From NCBI GenBank assembly GCA_947487765.1, contig CANKXO010000002.1:434001-498000 (forward strand): a DNA stretch of 64,000 nt. Direction: 5' to 3'. Both the position numbers and the translations under genes were made by a program. Source of the stretch: an uncultured Pseudomonadales bacterium (lineage in GTDB: Bacteria > Pseudomonadota > Gammaproteobacteria > Pseudomonadales > Cellvibrionaceae). The notes under the pieces were generated by a model. That model was not told where the DNA came from, did no database searches, and saw only the letters and a list, made by a program, of their open reading frames with translations. This document shows, piece after piece, positions 27,314 to 36,271 of this stretch. Each line of letters opens with the position of its first letter. The stretch's first letter is position 1.

Positions 27314-28090
27314 ATGCCCGATAAAAATTTTGATTCTTTAGCAGAGCGTTTTGAAAACCGTATTCATAGCAGCCTTAAAGGCAATATTAGACAAGCCGTT
27401 ATTTGGAGAGACTTAGTAGAGCAAGTCCCAGCTATTAATGACAATACTCCTTTACGCATTCTTGATGTTGGTGCAGGTCTGGGTCACTTTTCACTTAAAC
27501 TGGCAGAGCTAGGTCATCATGTAACCTACAATGACCTGTCGGTAAAAATGATGGAAAAAGCGCAAGCGCAAGCAGAGGCAACTAACACTCAACATCATAT
27601 CGAGTGGCTTAATTTACCCTATCAAACACTGAGTGAAAAATACCTTGATAACTTTGATATCGTTTTATGTCACGCTGTTTTAGAGTGGCTGGAAAAACCG
27701 GAAGCCCTTATACCAGCACTTAAAAAGCTAATAAAAAAAGAGGGGTATTTATCTCTCTGTTTTTATAACCCCGCAGGATTAATTTATCGCAACTTAATCT
27801 GTGGCAACTTTCGTTATTTAGACGAGATAGATTCCAAACAAAGTGATTCTGGCAGTTTAACCCCGCAAAATGCCCGTGATATACAACAAGTAGAATGCTG
27901 GCTGCAAACAGAAGGGTTTATCACAAAAAGTATGTCCGGCATTCGTGTCTTTAGTGATTATGTCCTCAATAAAAGAGGCGGACATCAATCACAGGAAGAC
28001 GTCCTATTAAAAGAGGTAGAGTACTCAAATCAAGAACCCTATAAAAGATTAGGCCGATATAATCACATTGTGGCTATATCGACCTATTAA
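27314..28090 (+). CDS. cmoM: tRNA 5-carboxymethoxyuridine methyltransferase CmoM
   Basis: CmoM methylates 5-carboxymethoxyuridine at the tRNA wobble position using SAM. The sequence agrees with E. coli CmoM (formerly SmtA) over its length: the DKNFDSLAERFENRIHSSLKG start, RQAVIWRDL, the SAM loop LDVGAGLGHFS, LCHAVLEWL, FYNPAGLIYRNLICGNF and GIRVFSDYV. Length 258 aa is normal. It follows the MazG-like gene directly. Confidence 0.93.
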   Translation: MPDKNFDSLAERFENRIHSSLKGNIRQAVIWRDLVEQVPAINDNTPLRILDVGAGLGHFSLKLAELGHHVTYNDLSVKMMEKAQAQAEATNTQHHIEWLNLPYQTLSEKYLDNFDIVLCHAVLEWLEKPEALIPALKKLIKKEGYLSLCFYNPAGLIYRNLICGNFRYLDEIDSKQSDSGSLTPQNARDIQQVECWLQTEGFITKSMSGIRVFSDYVLNKRGGHQSQEDVLLKEVEYSNQEPYKRLGRYNHIVAISTY

Positions 28091-28121
28091 GAGAGCGGTA
28101 ATTAGAAGCGATATTACTGGA

Positions 28122-29129
28122 TTACCAAATCCGGCTATTGCCTTGACTATCATTGAAATTCTGTAATTCTTTCCAAATAAAGCTCACTGTGCTTGCATAA
28201 TTTTTCTTAACGAGAGGGTGAACAATCTTTGGCACCTTGAAATCTAATTCAGGCTGAACACCATAGGTTCCCATAAATGTCACTAAACTTGCGAGGAAAT
28301 AAATGGTTGGCCTACCATGAGGAGCAGCATCTTCATAAAGCTCTGTTACAGGAATCTGACCTAAATCAGTCTCTAACAATAACTTACTAATAATCGGGCC
28401 TATAGGAAGCATTTTTATCTTGGCATTAGGTCTTGCCGATAAAATGGCATCTTGATAGTTTATCCACCAATCATGAAATTCATTGTTGGTATAGTTGTTA
28501 TATTTCGTAAAGTCCTGCGCAGATGGCGGGAAATTAGGGATATATGATGCCATATCTGGCCAACTTTCATAAATATAGATAATGGCATCAGGCTCTTTCT
28601 TGGTCACCCAATCAACTACTGTAAGTGTCGCTTGTATCGGAGTTGTTCTTTTTGGGTTATCGCCGTCGTAAGGAACATCAGCGGGTTGATACTGAATGAA
28701 ATTAGCAGGGGTTAACAAAATAGTGGTGAAATTACTCGATGCAAACGACCCTCTCCAACCACTTTTAGCGATATCGAAGCCCCACTGTGGGGTTGGAGGC
28801 AGGTTCGTGTGTGTTTGAAGGAAGCCATACTGGCCATCAACGGTATAACCAAATCCAGATGCCTTACTTAATAATTTCATCCAGTGAGGCACTGATGTTT
28901 CATTGCTCGGCGTTGGAATCGCAGGGGGTGTATGATTAACCAAGCTGTGGCCAAAAATATAATTCTTCATTTTAGTCACAATTGGCATTCCTGCAGCAGT
29001 CGTTGGCTCTGACTTAACCGGAACGCTATCACTAGCATTTGTAGCTTGGGAACCACAGGCAATTAACCCTAAAGAAAAAGTGGCTATAACTAGATGTTTT
29101 AATGGCTTTAAAAAACTAATCGAATTCAT
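28122..29129 (-). CDS. SGNH-hydrolase-like lipoprotein, uncharacterised
   Basis: This 335-aa protein starts with a lipoprotein signal (lipobox LIAC, Cys25). IFGHSLVNH (residues 58-66) looks like an SGNH/GDSL block I with Ser62, and EDAAPHGRPTIYFLASLV late in the protein has a D-x-x-x-H spacing like block V. A GKSLIN-like Asn block is not clear. I infer an envelope esterase or carbohydrate deacetylase-like protein, but no substrate can be named. It is convergent with cmoM (31 bases apart) and stands alone. A surface or periplasmic location is likely. Confidence 0.75.
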   Translation of the reverse strand: MNSISFLKPLKHLVIATFSLGLIACGSQATNASDSVPVKSEPTTAAGMPIVTKMKNYIFGHSLVNHTPPAIPTPSNETSVPHWMKLLSKASGFGYTVDGQYGFLQTHTNLPPTPQWGFDIAKSGWRGSFASSNFTTILLTPANFIQYQPADVPYDGDNPKRTTPIQATLTVVDWVTKKEPDAIIYIYESWPDMASYIPNFPPSAQDFTKYNNYTNNEFHDWWINYQDAILSARPNAKIKMLPIGPIISKLLLETDLGQIPVTELYEDAAPHGRPTIYFLASLVTFMGTYGVQPELDFKVPKIVHPLVKKNYASTVSFIWKELQNFNDSQGNSRIW

Positions 29130-29192
29130 CTGAAATACCTGAAATGGACATAATCTGTTTAGTATAAAGGCCTAATAGTAAAGGGACCACTG

Positions 29193-29221
29193 AGATTGTG
29201 ATAAATATCAATCCACAATCT
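29193..29221. other. Hairpin upstream of the response regulator gene
   Basis: AGATTGTG and CACAATCT pair across a 13-base loop in the 284-base gap between divergent genes. There is no adjacent U-run; it could be an operator-like dyad or a leader hairpin. Confidence 0.35.
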
Positions 29222-29413
29222 GTAACTCCTTGATTCCTCTGAACTATCTTAAGGCCCACACATAAGCCTAGCTTCTTTTTAGAACATTAAAGTAACAATA
29301 GGCAAATTTTTCTCTTTTGAATCAATATTCTCCATTTTATTTAAACCGACTATAATGATATAGGTTGAGGCGAGCTATGTAACAAAATCACACGGCTCGC
29401 TAAAAGGATAATA

Positions 29414-30535
29414 TTGGATAAAAACCTTATGTCAGTTAGAAACTCCGACAAAATTAGAGTCCTAGTCATTGATGATTCAAGCACCGTCAGAATCGCTGCC
29501 TCTCGTATATTTGGCTCCGAATTTGATGTGCTACTAGCCGTAGATGGCGAAGATGGGCTTAATGTGATTGAAAATGATACAAAAATCCAAGTTGTCTTTA
29601 CTGACCTCGTCATGCCTGAAATGGATGGTTTTGAATTCTTAAAAAACCTTAGAAACCATACTAACGATCATATTAGCCATTTACCTGTTATTGTAATGAC
29701 AGGGGCAGAAAACCCTGAAATAGCAAAACAAAAGGCACTCTCATTAGGGGCCACTGACTTTATTACGAAACCCTTCAATAACGTCACCGATATCCGTGCC
29801 AGAGCGCATTCCTACGCCCAGTTTACTGCTGCAAAAAATAACCTTCGAGCACAAACGACGATTGATGGTTTGACAGGAACACTAAACCAAAGAGGCTTCT
29901 ACAAACAGCTTGAAAAAGAAATATCATTCACATCAAGACATCAGTACAACATGAGTATGATGACTATTGAATTGGATAGTTATAAAGATCTATTTATATC
30001 AATGGGTCGTAGCAGTACAGAAAAACTGATCAAACGTATTGCCGAGATATTAACAAATAGTTTACGTAAAGAAGATACCATCGCTCGCACTGGTTTAGCC
30101 CGTTTCAGTATATCTATGCCATTAGTGAATAAGGAAAGCGCACTGGAAATGGCGAACAAAATCTGTGAAACCATCGAAGTCGTTAAAGCTAAGCTTAACG
30201 GCAAGCGTTTAAAGCTAACAGTATCTATCGGCATATGCTGCTTAAAGCCCGATGACGAAGTTAAACCTGATACTCTATTTGAAATGGCTGATGTTGCTTT
30301 ACAAAAAGCAGCGTCTCTAGGACCAAGCCAACTTTACTTGATCACCGCAAATGAATTCCGCAAACAATACCAGAAAAATGGGCATGCTCTTTCTATCGAT
30401 ACATTGCTAGAACATGTAAACAGCGGTGAAGAACTTATTATTGCCGAACAACTGGATGAAGCCTTGGAGCATCTTGCACCTCTACTAGCATTGCTTTCCA
30501 ATGAACAAAAACAACGCGTCATGAGCTATCGCTAG
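29414..30535 (+). CDS. Response regulator with degenerate GGDEF domain
   Basis: The N-terminus is a receiver domain (VLVIDDSSTVR, phospho-acceptor Asp in VFTDLVMPEMDG, and Lys in FITKPF). Residues about 160-300 form a GGDEF-fold domain (LTGTLNQRGFY opening, TVSIGICCL end), but the catalytic GGDEF loop is replaced by RTGLARFSISMP, so diguanylate cyclase activity is probably lost. A C-terminal helical extension of about 50 residues follows. The start is either TTG 29414, with AAGGA five bases upstream, or ATG 29429. No sensor kinase is adjacent, so it is an orphan regulator. Confidence 0.88.
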   Translation: MDKNLMSVRNSDKIRVLVIDDSSTVRIAASRIFGSEFDVLLAVDGEDGLNVIENDTKIQVVFTDLVMPEMDGFEFLKNLRNHTNDHISHLPVIVMTGAENPEIAKQKALSLGATDFITKPFNNVTDIRARAHSYAQFTAAKNNLRAQTTIDGLTGTLNQRGFYKQLEKEISFTSRHQYNMSMMTIELDSYKDLFISMGRSSTEKLIKRIAEILTNSLRKEDTIARTGLARFSISMPLVNKESALEMANKICETIEVVKAKLNGKRLKLTVSIGICCLKPDDEVKPDTLFEMADVALQKAASLGPSQLYLITANEFRKQYQKNGHALSIDTLLEHVNSGEELIIAEQLDEALEHLAPLLALLSNEQKQRVMSYR

Positions 30536-30695
30536 TCATTCAATGCTTTAATACCGCTTTTATACCTCAATAAGACCTACTATTATCACAAGCAAACAGC
30601 CTAAATCAGCATTTCCCCGAGCTATTTATTCTTAATGCAAACTATGGTGCCGCTATTATTTTCAAGGTACTATTGGCAATAGTTTTATCTGGCAC

Positions 30696-30744
30696 TGCCT
30701 CATCTGAGGCATGTTAACTCCAATTGTACGGCCACTGCTGTGGC
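30696..30744 (+). other. Two adjacent short hairpins in the leader of the receptor-channel gene
   Basis: TGCCTC-ATCT-GAGGCA (30696-30711) and GCCAC-TGCT-GTGGC (30731-30744) lie 90-130 bases before the start of the glutamate-receptor-like gene, within a 294-base gene-free stretch. They do not match a molybdenum-cofactor riboswitch that I know. They may be part of a structured leader. Confidence 0.35.
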
Positions 30745-30829
30745 TAAAATTAGTGTTAATATGACCTAGAACTGATAGTACTGCACCTCTAACTGGCAGC
30801 CTCTGATATTCGATTAAATCTACTTAAAT

Positions 30830-31921
30830 ATGCTTATAAAAAAGATATTCATTAAGGTATTGCCCTTCACTTTATTCCTGCTAACTTCACTACCTTTGTT
30901 AGCGAATGAAACTATATTAGAAAGCAAGCCTATCACTGTTGGTACTATCGAAAGGCCGCCGTTTTCAACTCAACAAAGCAATGGCGAGTGGACAGGCTTC
31001 TCCATTGAATTACTGAACACGATTAGCCAACGCACAGGTATTACATACAAATTAGAGAAAGAATCCAGCTTTGCCGACATGCTGAATAAGGTGAAGACCG
31101 GCGCGTCTCAAGTGGCCGTTGCTAATATTTCTGTCACCTCTTCTCGTGAGGCTTCGATGGATTTTTCTCAACCCATATATGTTACTGGCTTACAAATACT
31201 AACATCTGCCGATTATCAGAAAATCAACTATTGGGACATCATATGGGACTCAGGTATCCTCATTTTTTTATGTGGCGCATTGCTGGTTTTACTGATTGTT
31301 GCTCATCTTATGTGGTTTTTCGAAAGAGGCGAAGATGCCAAACATGATTATTTTAGAGATGAATATCTTGGGGGTATTTGGGACGCTTTTTGGTGGGCTT
31401 TTGTGATTTGCACAATGGGAGGCTTTGAAAAAGAACGTCCAGAACACGTTATTGGTCGAATCATTGCCGTCTTTTGGGTATTGGCAAGTTTATTTTTTAT
31501 CTCTACGTTAACTGCAAAAATTGCCTCTTCATTAACCGTTGCTGAATTAAGCAGTGGTATCAATCACTACAATGATTTACGCGGAAAAAAAGTGGGGGCG
31601 CCTAAAGGAACAACCATAAGTGATTTTCTTGATAAAGAAAATATTCGCTATATTGAATATGATGATTTTTCTCAAAGCCTTGAAGATTTGGAACAGAAAA
31701 AGCTTGATGCTATTGTTGGCGATGCTGCCGTTAGTCGCTATTACGCACAAAACCAAGGTCAGGGAAAAGTAGCTATTGCCGGAGGAGTGTTTTCTAAAAG
31801 CAACATTGCTTTCGCCTTCAGTGAAGACTCTCCTTTCTTTGAACCAATTAATACCGCCTTAATTACTATGCAAGAAGATGGCAGTTTTAATCAACTTAAA
31901 CAAAAATATTTTGGCGAATAA
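30830..31921 (+). CDS. Bacterial ionotropic-glutamate-receptor-like ligand-gated channel
   Basis: A signal peptide (about residues 1-26) is followed by the first half of a type 3 solute-binding domain (VGTIERPPFS, ISVTSSREASMDFSQP with an Arg positioned like the alpha-carboxylate ligand). Next come a transmembrane helix (142-164), a pore loop GGIWDAFWWAFVICTMGGF (181-199), a second helix (207-229) ending STLTAKIASSLTV, and then the second half of the binding domain. This order is that of GluR0-type receptors. The selectivity filter is TMGGF instead of TVGYG. It lies 14 bases before tupB, apparently first in that operon. Ligand and ion are unknown. Confidence 0.88.
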   Translation: MLIKKIFIKVLPFTLFLLTSLPLLANETILESKPITVGTIERPPFSTQQSNGEWTGFSIELLNTISQRTGITYKLEKESSFADMLNKVKTGASQVAVANISVTSSREASMDFSQPIYVTGLQILTSADYQKINYWDIIWDSGILIFLCGALLVLLIVAHLMWFFERGEDAKHDYFRDEYLGGIWDAFWWAFVICTMGGFEKERPEHVIGRIIAVFWVLASLFFISTLTAKIASSLTVAELSSGINHYNDLRGKKVGAPKGTTISDFLDKENIRYIEYDDFSQSLEDLEQKKLDAIVGDAAVSRYYAQNQGQGKVAIAGGVFSKSNIAFAFSEDSPFFEPINTALITMQEDGSFNQLKQKYFGE

Positions 31922-31935
31922 CCACCCTACAACTT

Positions 31936-32673
31936 ATGCCCACCTCAACATTAACTGACGCTATTTCCCAAGCTGTACATATTATCCTTAACGGTGACTC
32001 TGCACTTTGGGAGATCATTGCTTTATCGTTTCGAGTAAGCTTATCTGCACTTCTGTTGGCCATCATCATCGGTATTCCTATATCAATACTAATGGTTATT
32101 TATCAATTCCCAGGGCGACGTTTTTTACATATTATTGTCGATACATTAATGGCTTTACCACCCGTTGTTGTTGGCTTATTAGTTTATCTACTGCTTTCTC
32201 GCAATGGCCCACTAGGCATTATGGGGTTACTTTATACACCTACTGCCATGATTATTGCTCAAACTGCACTCATTACACCTATTGTTGTTGCTTTATCCTT
32301 TCCTATATTCGCGCAAAACTGGTTACGCCTTAATGAGCAATTACATATGCTGGGATTTAAACCCAGACATTGCTTGAGAATTTTAATCGCTGAGTCCCGA
32401 ATCGGATTAGTCACCGTTATATTAGCTGCATTTGGCAGAGCTATCGCTGAAATTGGAGCGGTAATGATTGTCGGAGGTAACATCGAACACCACACCCGCG
32501 TGATGACAACCGCTATAGCAATGGAGACTCGACAAGGAAATCTAGCCTTAGCTTTAGCCTTAGGTATCGTCCTTATTTTACTGGCTTTGTTGATTAATAC
32601 CGCTGCTCATCTATTCACTATGGATAGCCGCTTATTGAGAAAGGCAATATTTAAAAAAGAGGGTAACTCATGA
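31936..32673 (+). CDS. tupB: Tungstate ABC transporter permease TupB
   Basis: This is an inner-membrane permease of 245 aa with five or six predicted helices. The binding-protein-dependent transport signature lies around residues 150-170 (GRAIAEIGAVMIVGGN), near the helix that contacts the ATPase. The family (COG4662) transports tungstate; assignment rests on similarity of LPPVVVGLLVYLLLSRNGPLG and on the TupA and TupC neighbours. Its stop overlaps the tupC start by 4 bases. It follows the receptor-channel gene by 14 bases. Confidence 0.9.
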   Translation: MPTSTLTDAISQAVHIILNGDSALWEIIALSFRVSLSALLLAIIIGIPISILMVIYQFPGRRFLHIIVDTLMALPPVVVGLLVYLLLSRNGPLGIMGLLYTPTAMIIAQTALITPIVVALSFPIFAQNWLRLNEQLHMLGFKPRHCLRILIAESRIGLVTVILAAFGRAIAEIGAVMIVGGNIEHHTRVMTTAIAMETRQGNLALALALGIVLILLALLINTAAHLFTMDSRLLRKAIFKKEGNS

Positions 32674-33353
32674 GTGATCCTACTTTTTTACCACTCAATT
32701 TAAAAAATGTCGGATTAGATATTGGCGAAAAAACATGTTTAAGTGATATCAGCTTCTCTATTGAGAATTCAGGAATAACCGTCATTATGGGCAGCAATGG
32801 TTCCGGCAAAACATTACTACTTAAGCTTTGTGCCGGTTTGCTCACTCCCTCCCATGGAAGTATTAATTGGCAAGAGCTACCCCAACCACCACAAATAACA
32901 CTGGTCCCCCCTCATGCTGTCTTATTAAATCGAACGGTTATCGACAACATACAACTACCTTTGTCTTATCATCGCCGAGCAAATATTATCGAACGAAGCC
33001 GCCAAGCATTGGAATGGGCAGGCATTAGTCATATAGGTAAACAAGTCGCCACAACACTATCTACAGGTCAGCAACAGTTGGTCGCTTTAGCAAGGGCATG
33101 GGCTTTGGAACCTAATATACTGTTGCTGGATGAACTAACAGCCAATCTTGACCCGACACGACGTCAGGAAATTGATATGTTAATCCAGCAGTTGAGTGAA
33201 TCTTGTAAAATATTTATATCCACCCACAGTATTCAACAGGCGAAAAAGCTAGCTTCTGACATACTGCTGCTAGATGATGGTAAACTGCGTATCCATTCAG
33301 TGGCTGAGTCTTTTTTTGACTCTGCAGAATTCAAACGATTCTCAGAAATATGA
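32670..33353 (+). CDS. tupC: Tungstate ABC transporter ATP-binding protein TupC
   Basis: This is an ABC ATPase of 227 aa. Seen: Walker A GSNGSGKT, the signature LSTGQQQLVALARA, Walker B ILLLDELTANLD, and the switch His in ISTHS. It should energise TupB-mediated uptake. The coding region overlaps tupB and tupA by 4 bases on each side, so the three proteins are translationally coupled. It lacks the C-terminal regulatory TOBE domain of ModC, which supports the Tup rather than the Mod assignment. Confidence 0.92.
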   Translation: MSDPTFLPLNLKNVGLDIGEKTCLSDISFSIENSGITVIMGSNGSGKTLLLKLCAGLLTPSHGSINWQELPQPPQITLVPPHAVLLNRTVIDNIQLPLSYHRRANIIERSRQALEWAGISHIGKQVATTLSTGQQQLVALARAWALEPNILLLDELTANLDPTRRQEIDMLIQQLSESCKIFISTHSIQQAKKLASDILLLDDGKLRIHSVAESFFDSAEFKRFSEI

Positions 33354-34183
33354 GAGCTGAAATACTTTTATCATCACTAGCTATGAACAATATGACGTTT
33401 AAACGACTTTTTTATAGTTTTACAATTTCACTATGCCTATTAATGACAGCTTGTACGAATGACCCAGCATTGAAGCTAGGAGTGACAACCACACTCGAGG
33501 ACTCTGGTTTATTGAGTGTATTAGTCGATGCATTCAAAAAAGAACATAATATATCGATCAAACCTATTATAGCCGGCAGCGGACAAATACATGAGCTAAT
33601 TAGGCGAGGAGATATTGATACAGCGATTACTCACGACCCTTCGGGCGAAAAAAAATTACTTGCAGAAAGTATCATCGCTAAGCGTACAGAGCTAATGCAG
33701 AATGATTTTTTGATCATTGGTCCCACAGATGACCCTGCGCATATCAAACTATCACTGACACCCGACGAAGCCTTCGAAAAAATTGCTTATGTAAAGGCTC
33801 CTTTTGTCTCTCGAGCAGATCAAAGCGGCACTCATCAGATGGAGCAATATTGGTGGCAACAGGCGAATACCTTACCTTCCGAAAAAAATTATATAAAAAC
33901 TGGGACAGGCATGGGAGCTACATTAGCTATTACAGCAGAGCATAAGGGGTATACCCTTGTCGATAGAGGGACTTGGTTACAATTTGCTAACAAGCAAGGT
34001 TTAACGACATTATTCGAAGCCCCAGAACTTCTCCCCAATCGCTACAGCCTACTATCGCTCAAAAACGTGTTAAACAGCGATCACGTTTCACAGTGGGAAA
34101 ACTGGCTCACTGAGGGAACAGGACGTACAATTATTAGCAATTATCGAATCAACAACCAACCTATTTTCTTTGACAGTCAGTAG
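33350..34183 (+). CDS. tupA: Tungstate-binding lipoprotein TupA
   Basis: This is the substrate-binding component of the TupABC importer. Seen: a lipoprotein signal with LMTAC, then GVTTTLEDSGLL, PIIAGSGQIHELIRRGD, SRADQSGTHQMEQYW and TGTGMGATLAI, which match the TupA motifs that coordinate the oxyanion. In Gram-negatives it would sit on the periplasmic face of the inner membrane. The first ATG overlaps tupC, but internal ATGs at 33383 and 33392 would give a shorter, more typical signal peptide; the choice is open. Confidence 0.92.
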   Translation: MRAEILLSSLAMNNMTFKRLFYSFTISLCLLMTACTNDPALKLGVTTTLEDSGLLSVLVDAFKKEHNISIKPIIAGSGQIHELIRRGDIDTAITHDPSGEKKLLAESIIAKRTELMQNDFLIIGPTDDPAHIKLSLTPDEAFEKIAYVKAPFVSRADQSGTHQMEQYWWQQANTLPSEKNYIKTGTGMGATLAITAEHKGYTLVDRGTWLQFANKQGLTTLFEAPELLPNRYSLLSLKNVLNSDHVSQWENWLTEGTGRTIISNYRINNQPIFFDSQ

Positions 34184-34189
34184 AATATT

Positions 34190-34696
34190 ATGACCAATAC
34201 ACCGCTCAATATCGCCGTCTTAACCATTTCAGACACTCGTACCCCAGAGAATGACACCTCGGGAAACCTATTAGCAGAGAATGCTGTTAGCGCCAATCAT
34301 GTAGTGACATCCCGCGCCTTAATTAAAGATGATGTTTATCAAATTCGTGCACAGATTTCCCAATGGATCGCAAACCCTGATATTCAAGTCATTATCAGTA
34401 CTGGCGGGACAGGTTTTTCTGGGCGCGATAGCACACCAGAAGCTGTAACCCCTTTATTTGATAAAACTATCGATGGCTTTGGCGAATTATTTCGTCAGAT
34501 TTCCTACGATGAGATTGGTAGTTCAACCATACAATCCCGCTGTGTTGGCGGCCTGGCCAATAACACATTGATTTTTTGCCTGCCCGGCTCAAACAACGCT
34601 TGTCAAACAGGATGGAATAAAATTTTAAAAGAGCAACTCGATAACAACCATAAGCCATGTAACTATGTTGGTTTATTAAATAAAGCGTTTGGTTGA
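34190..34696 (+). CDS. moaB: Molybdenum cofactor biosynthesis protein MoaB
   Basis: MoaB belongs to the MogA-like fold and is thought to adenylylate molybdopterin; in some organisms it supports tungsten cofactor synthesis. Seen: AVLTISDTRTPENDTSG at the start, and ISTGGTGFSGRDSTPEAV, LFRQISYDEIGSS and FCLPGSNNACQTGW, diagnostic of the family. Length 168 aa is normal. It follows tupA by six bases and precedes moeA, linking oxyanion import to cofactor insertion. Confidence 0.93.
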   Translation: MTNTPLNIAVLTISDTRTPENDTSGNLLAENAVSANHVVTSRALIKDDVYQIRAQISQWIANPDIQVIISTGGTGFSGRDSTPEAVTPLFDKTIDGFGELFRQISYDEIGSSTIQSRCVGGLANNTLIFCLPGSNNACQTGWNKILKEQLDNNHKPCNYVGLLNKAFG

Positions 34697-34737
34697 TAGC
34701 CCCTGATTTATTTGACAAAAAGAATTAAGAAATAAAT

Positions 34738-35925
34738 ATGTTACTACCCATAAATGATGCCTTAACCCAAATTCTTGCTCATGCTGAAAACATTAATCAA
34801 TATGAATCCATTTCTATTGAAGATGCTTTAGGTCGCACATTAGGAGAAGATCAAATATCCTCTATTAATGTACCCCCTGCGGACAACAGTGCAATGGATG
34901 GATATGTTATTAGCACTAGTGAGGCCTCTCCAGATCATAGAACTTTTGCCGTTAGTCAAATCATAGCCGCAGGTAGTATTCCGAACCCACTAGAATTAAA
35001 TACCGCTGCTCGCATATTTACAGGTGCAGAAATTCCTGAAAATGCAGATGCCGTTATTATGCAGGAACAGTGTGAAGTCGATGGAGATAAAGTCATATTA
35101 CCCTCTGATATAAAAGTGGGTCAGAATATTCGCCCCAAAGGGCAAGACATTAAGGCAGGCGATACAATCTTAAAAAAAGGACATTGCCTGCAGCCTCAAG
35201 ATATTGGTTTACTGGCTTCAATAGGCATAGCAACCATTTCGGTTTATAGGCAACTTAAAGTCGCTATCTTATCAACCGGCGATGAGTTAGTAGAACCGGG
35301 GTTACCTTTAACTGGCGGCAAAATATATAACTCTAACCGCTACTTACTAAAGAGTTTTTTAAAGAAGCTACATATTGAAGTGATGGATATAGGCGTCGTT
35401 GAGGACACACTTACAGAAACTAAGTTTAGCTTAAAAAAAGCCGCTGATGCTGACTGTATTATTTCAACAGGCGGCGTTTCTGTTGGTGACGAAGATCATG
35501 TAAAACAGGCAGTGACAGAACTAGGTGCACTCGACCTATGGCGTATCGCACTAAAACCAGGCAAACCTCTAGCCTTTGGCAATATTAAAAACACACCATT
35601 TTTTGGTTTGCCTGGCAACCCCGTTTCAACATTTCTAACATTTTTACTCTTTGTAAGGCCATTTTTATTAATTTTACAAGGGCAAAACTATCAGCCACCA
35701 CTAAGTCAAATGTTAACCGCTGATTTTCATACTAAAGCCAATCCTAAACGACAAGAATACCTACGCGTAAAACAGAACGCTGAAAAGCTCGCTGCTTTTT
35801 CTAACCAAAGTTCTGGCGTGTTGTCTTCAGTCACTCAGGCGGATGGGCTTGCAGTTATACCAATAGGTGCATCAATAGCGCCCGGGGATCAAGTACAATA
35901 CCTGCCATTTTCGCAACTTTTTTAA
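34738..35925 (+). CDS. moeA: Molybdopterin molybdotransferase MoeA
   Basis: MoeA inserts molybdate (or tungstate) into adenylylated molybdopterin. Seen: the PPADNSAMDGYV motif near residue 45, IFTGAEIPENADAVIMQE, RPKGQDIKAGD, ILSTGDELVEPG, STGGVSVGDEDHVK and FGLPGNPVSTFLTF. The 395-aa length and domain order (I to IV) are typical. It lies 41 bases after moaB in the same direction. With tupABC and moaB it forms a tungstate/molybdate cofactor cassette. Confidence 0.95.
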   Translation: MLLPINDALTQILAHAENINQYESISIEDALGRTLGEDQISSINVPPADNSAMDGYVISTSEASPDHRTFAVSQIIAAGSIPNPLELNTAARIFTGAEIPENADAVIMQEQCEVDGDKVILPSDIKVGQNIRPKGQDIKAGDTILKKGHCLQPQDIGLLASIGIATISVYRQLKVAILSTGDELVEPGLPLTGGKIYNSNRYLLKSFLKKLHIEVMDIGVVEDTLTETKFSLKKAADADCIISTGGVSVGDEDHVKQAVTELGALDLWRIALKPGKPLAFGNIKNTPFFGLPGNPVSTFLTFLLFVRPFLLILQGQNYQPPLSQMLTADFHTKANPKRQEYLRVKQNAEKLAAFSNQSSGVLSSVTQADGLAVIPIGASIAPGDQVQYLPFSQLF

Positions 35926-35983
35926 TAAATGATTCCCTCTCCCTAAATTAACATTTTTTTATTGATATAGTAGTAATTAAATT

Positions 35984-36271
35984 ATGAATACAGAAACCCA
36001 AACGAAAATAGAAGCTGCAGTTTTTCGCAAACTGTTAGAGCATTTGGATAGCAACAAAGACGTACAGAATATTGACCTTATGAACTTGGCAGGCTTCTGC
36101 CGTAATTGTCTCAGTAAATGGTATAAAGCCGAGGCTGAGGCCGAAGGTATCGAAATGGATTATGAACAAACACGCGAGATTGTCTATGGTATGCCCTATG
36201 CGGAATGGAAAGAAAAATACCAAACTCCAGCAACACCCGAGCAACTTGCCAAAATGCAGCAGCAACAATGA
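35984..36271 (+). CDS. DUF1244 family protein
   Basis: This small soluble protein of 95 aa has a central signature, LMNLAGFCRNCLSKWYKAEA, with a C-x-x-C pair, and VYGMPYAEWKEKYQ after it. These identify the DUF1244 family, for which no biochemical function is established. The C-terminus is Gln-rich (KMQQQQ). The stop TGA overlaps the ATG of the MOSC protein gene (ATGA), so the two are coupled and may act together. Confidence 0.88.
   Translation: MNTETQTKIEAAVFRKLLEHLDSNKDVQNIDLMNLAGFCRNCLSKWYKAEAEAEGIEMDYEQTREIVYGMPYAEWKEKYQTPATPEQLAKMQQQQ

Noticed and set aside
36205-36267. Longer N-terminus for the MOSC protein
   Set aside because: It lies inside the DUF1244 gene, and the MOSC family begins at the ATG at 36268, which overlaps the stop codon.
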